The notes under the pieces were generated by a model, which worked only from the letters and a program-made list of their open reading frames with translations, had not been told where the DNA came from and made no database searches. Below, one piece after another: positions 34,900 through 46,544 of a stretch of 64,000 nucleotides of DNA. Made by a program: the position numbers and the translations under genes. Position 1 is the first letter of the stretch. Every line of letters begins with the position of its first letter. Origin of the DNA: Rhizobium phaseoli. Lineage in GTDB: Bacteria; Pseudomonadota; Alphaproteobacteria; Rhizobiales; Rhizobiaceae. The DNA lies in contig NZ_ML133574.1 of the NCBI RefSeq assembly GCF_003985125.1, positions 62,001-126,000 of the forward strand, in the 5' to 3' direction.

Positions 34900-36090
34900 A
34901 TGACCGAACATAACGTCCGCAACTTCAACATCAATTTCGGACCGCAGCATCCGGCGGCGCACGGCGTTCTTCGTCTTGTCCTGGAGCTTGACGGCGAAAT
35001 TGTGGAGCGGGTTGATCCGCATATCGGACTGCTGCATCGCGGCACCGAGAAGCTGATCGAGACCAAAACCTATCTTCAGGCGGTGCCCTATTTCGATCGT
35101 CTCGATTACGTCGCGCCGATGAACCAGGAGCATGCCTATGCGCTGGCTGTTGAAAGGCTGCTCGGCATCGAGATCCCGATCCGCGGCCAGCTGATCCGCG
35201 TGCTTTATTCTGAAATCGGCCGCATCCTGTCGCATCTCTTGAACGTCACGACGCAGGCCATGGACGTCGGCGCGCTGACGCCGCCGCTCTGGGGCTTCGA
35301 GGAGCGTGAAAAGCTGATGGTGTTCTACGAACGCGCCAGCGGTTCGCGCATGCATGCCGCCTACGTTCGTCCCGGCGGCGTCCACCAGGACCTGCCGGAA
35401 AAGCTCGTGCAGGATATCGGCGACTGGTGCGATCCTTTCCTCAAGGCGCTCGACGACATCGACAACCTGTTGACCGGCAACCGCATCTTCAAGCAGCGCA
35501 ACGTCGATATCGGCGTCGTCTCGCTGGAAGATTGCTGGGCCTGGGGCTTCTCTGGCGTCATGGTGCGCGGTTCGGGCGCTGCCTGGGATCTGCGTCGCGC
35601 CCAGCCTTACGAATGTTATTCCGATCTCGAATTCGACATTCCAATCGGCAAGAACGGCGACAACTACGACCGCTACCTGATCCGCATGATCGAGATGCGC
35701 CAATCGGTGCGTATCATGAAGCAGTGCGTCAATCGCCTGCTGTCTGATGCCAAGACCGGTCCTTTCTCGTCGATCGACGGCAAGGTCGTGCCGCCGAAGC
35801 GCGGCGAGATGAAGCGCTCGATGGAAGCGCTGATTCACCACTTCAAGCTTTATACCGAAGGCTATCACGTGCCGGCCGGCGAAGTGTACGCCGCCGTCGA
35901 AGCGCCGAAGGGCGAATTCGGCGTCTATCTCGTCTCCGATGGCTCCAACAAGCCGTATCGCTGCAAGATCCGCGCCCCCGGTTACGCGCATCTGCAGGCG
36001 ATGGACTTTATATGCCGCGGCCACCAGCTTGCCGACGTCGCAGCCGTGCTCGGCTCGCTCGACATCGTCTTCGGCGAGGTAGACCGCTGA
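34900..36090 (+). CDS. nuoD: NADH-quinone oxidoreductase subunit D
   Basis: A 396-residue 49-kDa-type subunit that forms the quinone pocket with NuoB. It starts [20 protein letters not shown] with the conserved His of the quinone site, and has [11 protein letters not shown] and the C-terminal [20 protein letters not shown] with GEVDR end. Full length. The 66-base gap before it is longer than most in this operon. Its stop overlaps the next ATG. Confidence 0.97.
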   Translation: MTEHNVRNFNINFGPQHPAAHGVLRLVLELDGEIVERVDPHIGLLHRGTEKLIETKTYLQAVPYFDRLDYVAPMNQEHAYALAVERLLGIEIPIRGQLIRVLYSEIGRILSHLLNVTTQAMDVGALTPPLWGFEEREKLMVFYERASGSRMHAAYVRPGGVHQDLPEKLVQDIGDWCDPFLKALDDIDNLLTGNRIFKQRNVDIGVVSLEDCWAWGFSGVMVRGSGAAWDLRRAQPYECYSDLEFDIPIGKNGDNYDRYLIRMIEMRQSVRIMKQCVNRLLSDAKTGPFSSIDGKVVPPKRGEMKRSMEALIHHFKLYTEGYHVPAGEVYAAVEAPKGEFGVYLVSDGSNKPYRCKIRAPGYAHLQAMDFICRGHQLADVAAVLGSLDIVFGEVDR

Positions 36091-36362
36091 TGCAGCGTCT
36101 GCCGCTTGCCGTCGCTCTCCTTCTTGCGGCATCCGGGGTTTCGGCCCAGGAGGCCGACACCCTCGGCACGCCGTTGGGCCACAAGGAAGTGACGCCGCCG
36201 GCGGCGCAAGCGTCCATGGGCGAGCTTTTGTCCAAGGGCTATCAGATCAAGGCTGCCATCCCGAATGGCAGCAAATTCGTCGTATTTATGCAGAAAGACC
36301 AGTCGGCCTATGCCTGCGAAATGCAGTCTTTGACCGCTTCGCGGTGTGGAACCCTAAACTGA
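36090..36362 (+). CDS. Small exported protein inside the nuo operon
   Basis: A 90-residue protein whose ATG overlaps the nuoD stop (TGATG), so it is translated as part of the operon. It has a signal peptide [20 protein letters not shown], then about 70 residues with MGELLSKGYQIKAAIPNGSK and two Cys (AYACEM and SRCGTL) that could form a disulfide. It is not a known complex I subunit. Periplasmic location next to the membrane arm suggests an accessory or assembly role, which is only inference. Confidence 0.78.
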   Translation: MQRLPLAVALLLAASGVSAQEADTLGTPLGHKEVTPPAAQASMGELLSKGYQIKAAIPNGSKFVVFMQKDQSAYACEMQSLTASRCGTLN

Positions 36363-36378
36363 CAAGGCGTGAGGAAGA

Positions 36379-37536
36379 ATGTCCGTTCGTCGATTAGCCG
36401 AAGATCAATTTCAGCCTGCCGCATTCGCTTTCAGCGATGAAAATGCGGTCTGGGCGGACAAGACGATCCAGAAATACCCCGCCGGCCGCCAGCAGTCGGC
36501 GGTCATTCCGCTGTTGATGCGGGCGCAGGAGCAGGACGGCTGGGTCACGCGCGCGGCGATCGAAAAGATCGCCGACATGCTCGACATGGCCTATATAAGG
36601 GTGCTCGAGGTCGCGACCTTCTATACGCAGTTCCAGCTGCATCCCGTCGGCACCCGCGCCCATGTGCAGGTCTGCGGCACGACGCCCTGCATGCTGCGCG
36701 GCTCGGAAGCGCTGATGTCGGTCTGCAAGAGCAAGATCCATGCCCATCCCTTCGAGCGCAACGCCGAAGGCACGCTGTCGTGGGAAGAGGTCGAATGTCT
36801 TGGCGCCTGCGTCAACGCCCCGATGGTGATGATCGGCAAGGACACCTATGAGGATCTGACGCCCGCGCGTCTCGAAGAGATCATCGATACCTTCGCCGCC
36901 GGCAATGGCGCGAGCATCAAGCCGGGCACCCAGATCGACCGCATATTCTCCGCGCCGGAAGGAGGCCCGACCTCGCTGACGACGGAAGAGCCGAAGGCAA
37001 GGACACGCGCCAAGAAGGCTGATGCAGAAGGCGTATCGGCTCCGGTTGACGCCGCTCCGGTTCCGCCCTCCGAGGCCGCCCGCCCGAAGAGCACCGATGC
37101 CGAGACCAATGCGGCTCTGAAGACGCCGGCAACGGCGCCGAAGGCTGCGGCGAAGAACGCCAAGGCAGCTCAGGAACAGCCGGTTTCCGGCACCGCGGCT
37201 GCCGAGCCGGCCCCGGCCGTCAAGGCCGAAGCCGCGGCGGCGAAGCCCAGCCTGACCGACAAGAACCGCCCGGCCGGCATCGAAAAGCCCGCCGCCCCGG
37301 ATGATCTGAAGATGATCTCCGGCGTCGGTCCGAAGATCGAGGCGACGCTGAACGAAATCGGCATCTTCACCTTCGCGCAGGTCGCAAGCTGGAAGAAGGC
37401 CGAACGCGAATGGGTCGACGGCTACCTGAACTTCCGCGGCCGCATCGAGCGCGACGACTGGGTCAAGCAGGCCAAGGCGCTCGCCAAGGGCGGCGAAGCG
37501 GAATATATCAAGGTCTTCGGCAAGAAGCCGCGGTAA
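36379..37536 (+). CDS. nuoE: NADH-quinone oxidoreductase subunit E with C-terminal extension
   Basis: A 385-residue 24-kDa-type subunit. Residues 20-180 are the normal NuoE with the [2Fe-2S] N1a ligands in CGTTPCMLRGSEAL and LGACVNAPMVMI. Usual length is about 160-240. The rest is an Ala/Lys/Pro linker (about 195-305) and a final domain of about 75 residues: DDLKMISGVGPKIEATLNEI, then RIERDDWVKQAKALAKGG. This resembles a helix-hairpin-helix domain of the so-called 5' nuclease-like type. The same domain recurs in the gene at 38854. Confidence 0.95.
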   Translation: MSVRRLAEDQFQPAAFAFSDENAVWADKTIQKYPAGRQQSAVIPLLMRAQEQDGWVTRAAIEKIADMLDMAYIRVLEVATFYTQFQLHPVGTRAHVQVCGTTPCMLRGSEALMSVCKSKIHAHPFERNAEGTLSWEEVECLGACVNAPMVMIGKDTYEDLTPARLEEIIDTFAAGNGASIKPGTQIDRIFSAPEGGPTSLTTEEPKARTRAKKADAEGVSAPVDAAPVPPSEAARPKSTDAETNAALKTPATAPKAAAKNAKAAQEQPVSGTAAAEPAPAVKAEAAAAKPSLTDKNRPAGIEKPAAPDDLKMISGVGPKIEATLNEIGIFTFAQVASWKKAEREWVDGYLNFRGRIERDDWVKQAKALAKGGEAEYIKVFGKKPR

Positions 37537-37546
37537 GAGGTGAAGC

Positions 37547-38851
37547 ATGTTACAAGATAAAGACCGCATCTTTACCAATATCTACGGCCTCAAGGACAAG
37601 TCCCTGAAGGGCGCGATGAGCCGCGGCCACTGGGACGGCACCAAGCAGATCCTCGAAAAGGGCCGTGACTGGATCATCAACGAGATGAAGGCTTCGGGCC
37701 TGCGCGGCCGCGGCGGCGCCGGTTTCCCCACCGGTCTCAAATGGTCCTTCATGCCGAAGGAAAGCGACGGCCGCCCGCATTATCTCGTCGTCAATGCCGA
37801 CGAATCCGAGCCCGGCACCTGCAAGGACCGCGACATCATGCGCCACGATCCGCATACGCTGGTCGAAGGCTGCGTCGTCGCGAGTTTCGCCATGGGCGCC
37901 AATGCCGCCTACATCTATGTGCGCGGCGAATATATCCGCGAGCGCGAGGCGCTGCAGGCGGCGATCGACGAATGTTATGACTATGGCCTGCTCGGCAAGA
38001 ACAACAAGCTCGGCTGGGACATGGACATCTACGTCCATCACGGCGCCGGCGCCTACATCTGCGGCGAGGAGACCGCGCTGCTCGAAAGCCTCGAAGGCAA
38101 GAAGGGCCAGCCGCGCCTGAAGCCGCCGTTCCCGGCCAATATGGGTCTCTACGGCTGCCCGACGACGGTTAATAACGTCGAATCGATCGCTGTGGCGCCG
38201 ACGATCCTGCGCCGCGGCGCCGGCTGGTTCTCGTCCATCGGCCGCCCGAACAATGTCGGCACCAAGCTGTTCATGCTCTCCGGCCACGTCAACAAGCCGT
38301 GCACGGTCGAAGAGGAAATGGGCATTACCTTCCGCGAACTGGTAGACCGCCATGCAGGCGGCATCCGCGGCGGCTGGGACAATCTTCTCGCCGTCATTCC
38401 GGGCGGCGCATCATGCCCGATCGTTCCGGCCAAGGACATCATTGATTGCCCGATGGATTTCGACGGCCTGCGCGGCGTCGGCTCATCTTTCGGAACGGCC
38501 GCTGCGATCGTCATGGACAAGTCCACCGACGTCATCAAAGCGATCGCCCGCATCTCCGCCTTTTTCAAGCACGAGAGCTGCGGCCAGTGCACGCCGTGCC
38601 GCGAAGGCACCGGCTGGATGTGGCGGGTGATGGAACGCATGGCCAAGGGCAATGCCCAGAAGCGCGAAATCGACATGCTGTTCCAGGTGACCAAGCAGAT
38701 CGAAGGCCACACCATCTGCGCGCTCGGCGACGCCGCCGCATGGCCGGTGCAGGGTCTGATCCGTAACTTCCGCCCCGAGATCGAAAAGCGCATCGACCAG
38801 TATACGGCCAGCGCGCTCGACCACGGCGCGGTTCTGGAGGCGGCTGAATAA
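37547..38851 (+). CDS. nuoF: NADH-quinone oxidoreductase subunit F
   Basis: A 434-residue 51-kDa subunit that binds NADH, FMN and cluster N3. NADH/FMN loops: [19 protein letters not shown] and [35 protein letters not shown] is the FMN signature. The [4Fe-4S] ligands are in [16 protein letters not shown] and the later [16 protein letters not shown]. Full length; the start lies 10 bases after nuoE. Confidence 0.97.
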   Translation: MLQDKDRIFTNIYGLKDKSLKGAMSRGHWDGTKQILEKGRDWIINEMKASGLRGRGGAGFPTGLKWSFMPKESDGRPHYLVVNADESEPGTCKDRDIMRHDPHTLVEGCVVASFAMGANAAYIYVRGEYIREREALQAAIDECYDYGLLGKNNKLGWDMDIYVHHGAGAYICGEETALLESLEGKKGQPRLKPPFPANMGLYGCPTTVNNVESIAVAPTILRRGAGWFSSIGRPNNVGTKLFMLSGHVNKPCTVEEEMGITFRELVDRHAGGIRGGWDNLLAVIPGGASCPIVPAKDIIDCPMDFDGLRGVGSSFGTAAAIVMDKSTDVIKAIARISAFFKHESCGQCTPCREGTGWMWRVMERMAKGNAQKREIDMLFQVTKQIEGHTICALGDAAAWPVQGLIRNFRPEIEKRIDQYTASALDHGAVLEAAE

Positions 38852-38853
38852 TC

Positions 38854-39555
38854 ATGACGGACAAGGCATCCAAGAGTGGGAAGAAGGAAGAGACTGCCGA
38901 TTTCGCGGCCGGCTTCGGCCGTCTTGCCGCCGAGATGCTGGAAAACGCACAGGCAATGCCGGTGCATCCGTTGATGGCGCATCCCGCCGCAGCCTTTGCT
39001 GCTGCAACGGCGATCGGTTTCGGCTTCTCGACGCAGATGGCAGGCGCCTTTTTCGGAGCCTTCCAGAGCGCTCTGGAAACCACCGGCAAGCTTGCTGCCG
39101 CTCTCGACGACACGCCGCCGGAGGAACCGGCGCCGGAAGTCGATATCCGGCCGGAAAATATCCGCCCGACGGTCAAGGCTTTCGCCAAGCCCGTTGCGGA
39201 GAAGCCGGTTTTCGAGAAGAAGGCCGGGCCGAGACTGACGGTGGTCAAGCCCGCCAGTGCGCCGATCCAGGCAAGCGCGCCGGCGCCGGCAAGCCAGCCA
39301 AAACCGGTCGTGAAAGCAAAACCGGCGGCGCGGACTGCAAAGGCCGATGATCTCAAGCTGATCGCCGGCATCGGCCCGAAGCTCGAGCAGGTGCTGAACG
39401 CCAAGGGCGTTCGCAGCTTTGCCGAGATCGCCGGCTGGAGCGACGAGGACATCGCCCGGCTGGAGGCCGAGCTCGGTTTCAACGGCCGCATCGGCCGCGA
39501 CGACTGGACCGGCCAGGCGAAAATTCTGGCAGGGCGGGGCCGCAGAAGGAAATGA
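38854..39555 (+). CDS. Extra nuo-operon protein with the NuoE-type C-terminal domain
   Basis: A 233-residue protein starting two bases after nuoF. The N-terminal half contains FAAGFGRLAAEMLENAQAMP and a hydrophobic patch FAAATAIGFGFSTQMAGAFF that could touch the membrane. A Pro/Ala/Lys linker follows (about 85-165). The final domain, DDLKLIAGIGPKLEQVLNAK then RIGRDDWTGQAKILAGRGRR, aligns closely with the end of NuoE. Databases usually call this a predicted 5' DNA nuclease or helix-hairpin-helix protein, but no nuclease residues are evident. A complex I accessory role is my inference from position and shared domain. Confidence 0.82.
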   Translation: MTDKASKSGKKEETADFAAGFGRLAAEMLENAQAMPVHPLMAHPAAAFAAATAIGFGFSTQMAGAFFGAFQSALETTGKLAAALDDTPPEEPAPEVDIRPENIRPTVKAFAKPVAEKPVFEKKAGPRLTVVKPASAPIQASAPAPASQPKPVVKAKPAARTAKADDLKLIAGIGPKLEQVLNAKGVRSFAEIAGWSDEDIARLEAELGFNGRIGRDDWTGQAKILAGRGRRRK

Positions 39556-39778
39556 AATGTCCGGCCGGATCAATCGGCCGGAAAGAAGGGCAGATCGGCG
39601 CAGGGGCGGGGGCCTCACGCTGCAGATGCCGGTGCGGTTCCGGATCTGGAACGCGCGATAGAGAATTTGGGCGACATCAGCTGCCAGCAGGACGAAAGAT
39701 CCGGCTTGGCAATGAGACTGTTGCAAAAATAGGTTTGTTTGCCGTCTTCAGGCAAACGGGAAACAGGACTGAGCGACG

Positions 39779-41860
39779 ATGGCAAAACTGAAGATTGACG
39801 GCAACGAGATCGAAGTTCCGGATCATTTCACGCTGTTGCAGGCGTGCGAAGACGCCGGCGCCGAGGTTCCGCGCTTCTGCTTCCATGAGCGGCTGTCGGT
39901 TGCCGGCAATTGCCGCATGTGCCTTGTCGAAGTGAAGGGCGGCCCGCCGAAGCCGCAGGCTTCCTGCGCCATGAGCGTGCGCGATATCCGCGGCGGCCCG
40001 AACGGCGAACTGCCCGAGGTCTTCACCAATACGCCGATGGTCAAGAAGGCCCGCGAAGGCGTGATGGAATTCCTGCTGATCAACCATCCGCTCGATTGCC
40101 CGATCTGCGACCAGGGCGGCGAATGCGACCTGCAGGACCAGGCGATGGCCTTCGGCATCGATACCTCGCGCTACCAGGAAGACAAGCGTGCCGTCGAGGA
40201 CAAGTATATCGGCCCGCTCGTCAAGACGGTGATGAACCGCTGCATCCACTGCACGCGCTGCGTTCGCTTCACCACCGAGGTCGCCGGCATTTCCGAACTC
40301 GGCCTGATCGGCCGCGGCGAAGACGCCGAGATCACCACCTATCTCGAACAGGCGATGACCTCCGAACTGCAGGGCAACGTCGTCGACCTTTGCCCGGTCG
40401 GCGCGCTCACCTCCAAGCCCTTCGCCTTCACGGCGCGCCCCTGGGAACTGAACAAGACCGAATCGATCGACGTCATGGATGCCGTCGGTTCGGCGATCCG
40501 CGTCGATACCCGCGGCCGCGAAGTCATGCGCATCCTGCCGCGCGTCAACGAGGCGATCAACGAGGAGTGGATTTCCGACAAGAGCCGCTTCATCTGGGAC
40601 GGCCTGAAGACCCAGCGCCTCGACCGGCCCTATGTCCGGCGCGGCGGCCGCCTGCAGCCGGCGAGCTGGGCCGAGGCCTTCGGCGCCATCAAGGCTGCCG
40701 TCGGGGCCACCTCGGGCGACAAGATTGGCGCGATCGCTGGCGATCTTGCCTCCGTCGAGGAAATGTATGCGCTCTCCGAACTGGTGAAGTCGCTCGGATC
40801 GGACAACCTCGACTGTCGCCAGGATGGGACGGCACTCGATCCGTCGCTCGGCCGCGCAAGCTACCTTTTCAACCCGACCATTGCAGGCATCGACCAGGCC
40901 GACGCGCTGCTGATCATCGGCGCCAATCCGCGCTTCGAGGCGGCCATCCTCAATGCCCGCATCCGCAAGCGCTGGCGCCGCGGCAAGTTTCCGATCGGCG
41001 TCATCGGCGAGCCGGGCGAACTGCGTTACAGCTATGATTATCTCGGCGCCGGTCCCGACACGCTGAAGGATCTGGTCGATGGCACCCACGCTTTTGCCGA
41101 CGTCCTGAAGAATGCCGCCAAGCCGATGATCATCATCGGCCAGGGTGCGTTGTCGCGCACTGACGGCGCCGGCGTCCTTGCCAGCGCCGCCAAGCTTGCC
41201 GGTTCGGTCGGCGCGGTCGTCGAAGGCTGGAACGGCTTTGCCGTCCTTCATACTGCGGCCTCGCGCGTCGGCGGCCTCGACCTCGGTTTCGTGCCGGGTG
41301 CCAAGGGCGTCAACGCCGCTGAAATGCTAACGTCGATGGACGTGCTCTTCCTGCTCGGCGCCGACGAACTCGACTTCACCGCCAAGAAGGCGGGGCTGAC
41401 CGTCTATATCGGTTCGCATGGTGATAACGGCGCCCATCATGCTGACGTCATCCTGCCAGCCGCAGCCTATACCGAAAAGTCCGGCACCTGGGTCAACACC
41501 GAAGGCCGCGTCCAGATGGGCAGCCGCGCCGGCTTTGCACCGGGTGATGCCCGTGAGGACTGGGCAATTATCCGCGCCCTTTCGGACGTGCTCGGCAAGA
41601 AGCTTCCCTTCGATTCGCTGAGCGAACTGCGTGGCCGGCTCTACGCCGCTTTCCCGCATTTCGCCGCCATCGACGAGATCGCCGAAACCGATAGCGCCCA
41701 AATTGCCGCAGTTGCGAAAAAAGCCGGCAAGATGAACAAGTCAGGGTTTGCGTCGCCGGTCAAAGACTTCTATTTGACGAACCCGATAGCGCGGGCCTCG
41801 GCTGTCATGGCCGAGTGCTCGGCATTGGCCCGCAACAACTTCAAAGTCGCGGCAGAGTAA
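39779..41860 (+). CDS. nuoG: NADH-quinone oxidoreductase subunit G
   Basis: A 693-residue 75-kDa subunit. The N-terminal [2Fe-2S] domain has FCFHERLSVAGNCRMCLVEV. The His-liganded cluster N5 and CPICDQGGECDLQDQAM follow, then the [4Fe-4S] N4 ligands in NRCIHCTRCVRFTTEVAG and VVDLCPVGALTSKPFA. The C-terminal half is a molybdopterin-oxidoreductase-like fold without cofactor (LLIIGANPRFEAAILNARIR). Length is typical for alphaproteobacteria, shorter than the E. coli protein. It is preceded by a 223-base gap without a supported gene. Confidence 0.96.
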   Translation: MAKLKIDGNEIEVPDHFTLLQACEDAGAEVPRFCFHERLSVAGNCRMCLVEVKGGPPKPQASCAMSVRDIRGGPNGELPEVFTNTPMVKKAREGVMEFLLINHPLDCPICDQGGECDLQDQAMAFGIDTSRYQEDKRAVEDKYIGPLVKTVMNRCIHCTRCVRFTTEVAGISELGLIGRGEDAEITTYLEQAMTSELQGNVVDLCPVGALTSKPFAFTARPWELNKTESIDVMDAVGSAIRVDTRGREVMRILPRVNEAINEEWISDKSRFIWDGLKTQRLDRPYVRRGGRLQPASWAEAFGAIKAAVGATSGDKIGAIAGDLASVEEMYALSELVKSLGSDNLDCRQDGTALDPSLGRASYLFNPTIAGIDQADALLIIGANPRFEAAILNARIRKRWRRGKFPIGVIGEPGELRYSYDYLGAGPDTLKDLVDGTHAFADVLKNAAKPMIIIGQGALSRTDGAGVLASAAKLAGSVGAVVEGWNGFAVLHTAASRVGGLDLGFVPGAKGVNAAEMLTSMDVLFLLGADELDFTAKKAGLTVYIGSHGDNGAHHADVILPAAAYTEKSGTWVNTEGRVQMGSRAGFAPGDAREDWAIIRALSDVLGKKLPFDSLSELRGRLYAAFPHFAAIDEIAETDSAQIAAVAKKAGKMNKSGFASPVKDFYLTNPIARASAVMAECSALARNNFKVAAE

Positions 41861-41872
41861 GGGCAGGGGACC

Positions 41873-42916
41873 ATGGATTCTTTCTTTTCGACCTATGCCT
41901 TGCCGGCAATCATCATGATCGGTCAGTCGCTGCTGCTTCTGGTCTGCCTTCTCGTTTTCATCGCCTATGTGCTGCTCGCCGACCGCAAGATCTGGGCGGC
42001 CGTGCAGCTGCGCCGCGGCCCGAACGTCGTCGGTCCCTTCGGCCTGTTCCAGTCCTTCGCCGACCTTCTGAAGTTCGTCTTCAAGGAGCCGATCATTCCG
42101 GCCGGCGCCAACAAGGCGGTCTTCCTGCTTGCCCCGCTGGTGACGGTGCTGCTGGCGCTGTCCACCTGGGCGGTGGTGCCGCTCGCCGACGGATGGGTGA
42201 TCGCCAACATCAATGTCGGTATCCTCTACATCTTCGCCATCTCCTCGCTCGAGGTCTACGGCATCATCATGGGCGGCTGGGCTTCGAACTCGAAGTATCC
42301 GTTCCTGGGCGCCTTGCGCTCGGCGGCACAGATGGTCTCCTACGAAGTCTCGATCGGCTTCGTCATCGTCACCGTGCTGCTCTGCGTCGGTTCGCTGAAC
42401 CTGACCGATATCGTCAATGCACAGCACACCGGCCTCGGCACGATGCTCGGCCTGCCGGCCTCGTTCCTCGACTGGCACTGGCTGTCGCTTTTCCCGATGT
42501 TCATCGTCTTCTTCATTTCGGCGCTCGCCGAGACCAACCGTCCGCCGTTCGACCTTCCGGAGGCCGAATCGGAACTGGTCGCCGGCTTCATGGTCGAATA
42601 CGGCTCCTCGCCATACATGATGTTCATGCTCGGCGAATATGCGGCCGTCTGCCTGATGTGCGCGCTGACGACGATCCTCTTCCTGGGCGGCTGGCTGCCT
42701 CCGGTCGATATCTGGATCCTCAACTGGGTTCCCGGCATCATCTGGTTCACCCTGAAGGCTTGCCTGGTGTTCTTCATGTTCGCGATGGTCAAGGCCTTCG
42801 TGCCGCGCTACCGCTACGACCAGCTCATGCGTCTCGGCTGGAAGGTCTTCCTGCCGCTGTCGCTCGCCATGGTCATCATCGTTGCATTCGTGCTGAAACT
42901 GATGGGATGGGCTTGA
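41873..42916 (+). CDS. nuoH: NADH-quinone oxidoreductase subunit H
   Basis: A 347-residue membrane subunit with eight helices that joins the arms and lines the quinone chamber. Signatures: [20 protein letters not shown] (loop after helix 1), [20 protein letters not shown], and [20 protein letters not shown] (loop 3). All conserved acidic residues of these loops are present. Confidence 0.97.
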   Translation: MDSFFSTYALPAIIMIGQSLLLLVCLLVFIAYVLLADRKIWAAVQLRRGPNVVGPFGLFQSFADLLKFVFKEPIIPAGANKAVFLLAPLVTVLLALSTWAVVPLADGWVIANINVGILYIFAISSLEVYGIIMGGWASNSKYPFLGALRSAAQMVSYEVSIGFVIVTVLLCVGSLNLTDIVNAQHTGLGTMLGLPASFLDWHWLSLFPMFIVFFISALAETNRPPFDLPEAESELVAGFMVEYGSSPYMMFMLGEYAAVCLMCALTTILFLGGWLPPVDIWILNWVPGIIWFTLKACLVFFMFAMVKAFVPRYRYDQLMRLGWKVFLPLSLAMVIIVAFVLKLMGWA

Positions 42917-42956
42917 TGACGCCCGTTCTCGTTTCCGGCAAAATTGGAGGTTGAAG

Positions 42957-43448
42957 ATGGCAAGCTTGTCCAGCTCCATCAACTCGCTGTTCCTCAAGGA
43001 ATTCTTTGGCGCGTTCTTTCTGTCGATGCGCTATTTCTTCCGCCAGAAGGCGACCATCAATTACCCCTTCGAGAAGGGCCCGGTCTCTCCGCGTTTCCGC
43101 GGCGAGCATGCGTTGCGCCGCTATCCGAACGGCGAGGAACGCTGCATTGCCTGCAAACTCTGCGAGGCGATCTGTCCTGCCCAGGCCATCACAATCGAGG
43201 CTGGTCCGCGCCGCAACGACGGCACGCGCCGCACCGTGCGCTACGACATCGACATGGTGAAGTGCATCTATTGCGGCTTCTGCCAGGAAGCCTGCCCTGT
43301 TGACGCGATCGTCGAGGGTCCGAATTTCGAATTTGCGACGGAAACCCGCGAAGAGCTCTATTTCGACAAGGCGCGCCTTCTCGATAACGGAGACCGGTGG
43401 GAGCGCGAAATCGCCCGCAATATCGCGATCGACTCGCCGTACCGCTGA
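42957..43448 (+). CDS. nuoI: NADH-quinone oxidoreductase subunit I
   Basis: A 163-residue ferredoxin-like subunit with two [4Fe-4S] clusters (N6a, N6b): [14 protein letters not shown] and [15 protein letters not shown]. The N-terminal amphipathic part ([20 protein letters not shown]) anchors it to the membrane arm. The GGAGG before the ATG at 42957 fixes the start; family members begin MASLS. Confidence 0.97.
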   Translation: MASLSSSINSLFLKEFFGAFFLSMRYFFRQKATINYPFEKGPVSPRFRGEHALRRYPNGEERCIACKLCEAICPAQAITIEAGPRRNDGTRRTVRYDIDMVKCIYCGFCQEACPVDAIVEGPNFEFATETREELYFDKARLLDNGDRWEREIARNIAIDSPYR

Positions 43449-43589
43449 TTGGGTTTAGACATGCCGCAAGGGAGCTTCGCTGCTCCGGTCGCGGTCAATA
43501 TGCACAGGAGCTTTGCCGGTCAGCCGCGCAAGGCTCTATCGGGCAGAAAAACTCCCGGCTGCCCGGGGGAAGATGAAAAAGGCACCAAC

Positions 43590-44204
43590 ATGGGTCTGCA
43601 GGCTCTATTTTTCTATCTTTTCGCCTTTGTCGCGGTGGCGTCGGCGTTCATGGTCATCTGGGCGAAGAACCCGGTTCACTCGGTTCTGTTCCTGATCCTG
43701 GTGTTCTTCAACGCGGCCGGCCTTTTCCTGCTGCTCGGCGCCGAATTCCTGGCGATGATCCTGCTGGTCGTCTATGTCGGCGCCGTCGCCGTCCTCTTCC
43801 TCTTCGTGGTGATGATGCTCGATATCGACTTCACCGAATTGAGGGCAGGGGTTCTCGAATATGCGCCGATCGGCGGGCTGATCGGGATCATTCTCGCAGC
43901 CGAGCTGATCGTCGTCATCGGCGGCAGCGTCATCTCGCCTGAGATCGCCAAGACCGTCGCCATGCCGATCCCGGCGCTGACGGAGCGCACCAATACGGCC
44001 GCCCTCGGCGACGTGCTCTACACCAATTACGTCTACTTCTTCCAGATCGCCGGTCTGGTTCTGCTGGTCGCGATGATCGGCGCGATCGTGCTGACGCTCC
44101 GGCACCGCACCAACATCAAGCGGCAGAATATCCCCAGGCAGGTTGCCCGCACGCCCGCCACCGCCGTCGAGGTGGTTTCGGTCAAGCCCGGGCAGGGCGT
44201 CTAA
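43590..44204 (+). CDS. nuoJ: NADH-quinone oxidoreductase subunit J
   Basis: A 204-residue membrane subunit with five helices, next to NuoK. It starts [20 protein letters not shown] and has the helix 3 signature [20 protein letters not shown] with the pi-bulge region. The upstream open frame from 43449 is not family-like, so I use the ATG at 43590. The 141 bases after nuoI hold no supported gene. Confidence 0.95.
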   Translation: MGLQALFFYLFAFVAVASAFMVIWAKNPVHSVLFLILVFFNAAGLFLLLGAEFLAMILLVVYVGAVAVLFLFVVMMLDIDFTELRAGVLEYAPIGGLIGIILAAELIVVIGGSVISPEIAKTVAMPIPALTERTNTAALGDVLYTNYVYFFQIAGLVLLVAMIGAIVLTLRHRTNIKRQNIPRQVARTPATAVEVVSVKPGQGV

Positions 44205-44227
44205 AGGCAGGTCAAGGAACAAAGAAC

Positions 44228-44536
44228 ATGGTCATCGGTCTTTCCCACTACCTGACGGTCAGCGCCATCCTCTTCACGCTCGGCGTCTTCGGCATCTTCC
44301 TGAACCGCAAGAACGTCATCGTCATCCTGATGTCGGTCGAACTGATCCTGCTTGCCGTCAACATCAACATGGTCGCCTTCTCCTCCTTCCTGAACGACAT
44401 CGTCGGACAGGTCTTTGCGCTGTTCATCCTGACGGTGGCGGCTGCCGAGGCGGCGATCGGTCTTGCAATTCTCGTTGTCTTCTACCGCAACCGCGGCTCG
44501 ATCGCGGTCGAAGACGTCAATATGATGAAGGGCTGA
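44228..44536 (+). CDS. nuoK: NADH-quinone oxidoreductase subunit K
   Basis: A 102-residue subunit with three transmembrane helices and the two conserved buried Glu: [20 protein letters not shown] and [16 protein letters not shown]. Part of the antiporter-like proton path. Usual length. Confidence 0.96.
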   Translation: MVIGLSHYLTVSAILFTLGVFGIFLNRKNVIVILMSVELILLAVNINMVAFSSFLNDIVGQVFALFILTVAAAEAAIGLAILVVFYRNRGSIAVEDVNMMKG

Positions 44537-44543
44537 GTGGCTC

Positions 44544-46543
<2,000 letters not shown>

Positions 46544-46544
<1 letters not shown>

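Noticed and set aside
39552-39791. Frame in the gap before nuoG
   Set aside because: Arg/Gly/Cys-rich low-quality frame without signals; the gap is better read as a leader of nuoG.
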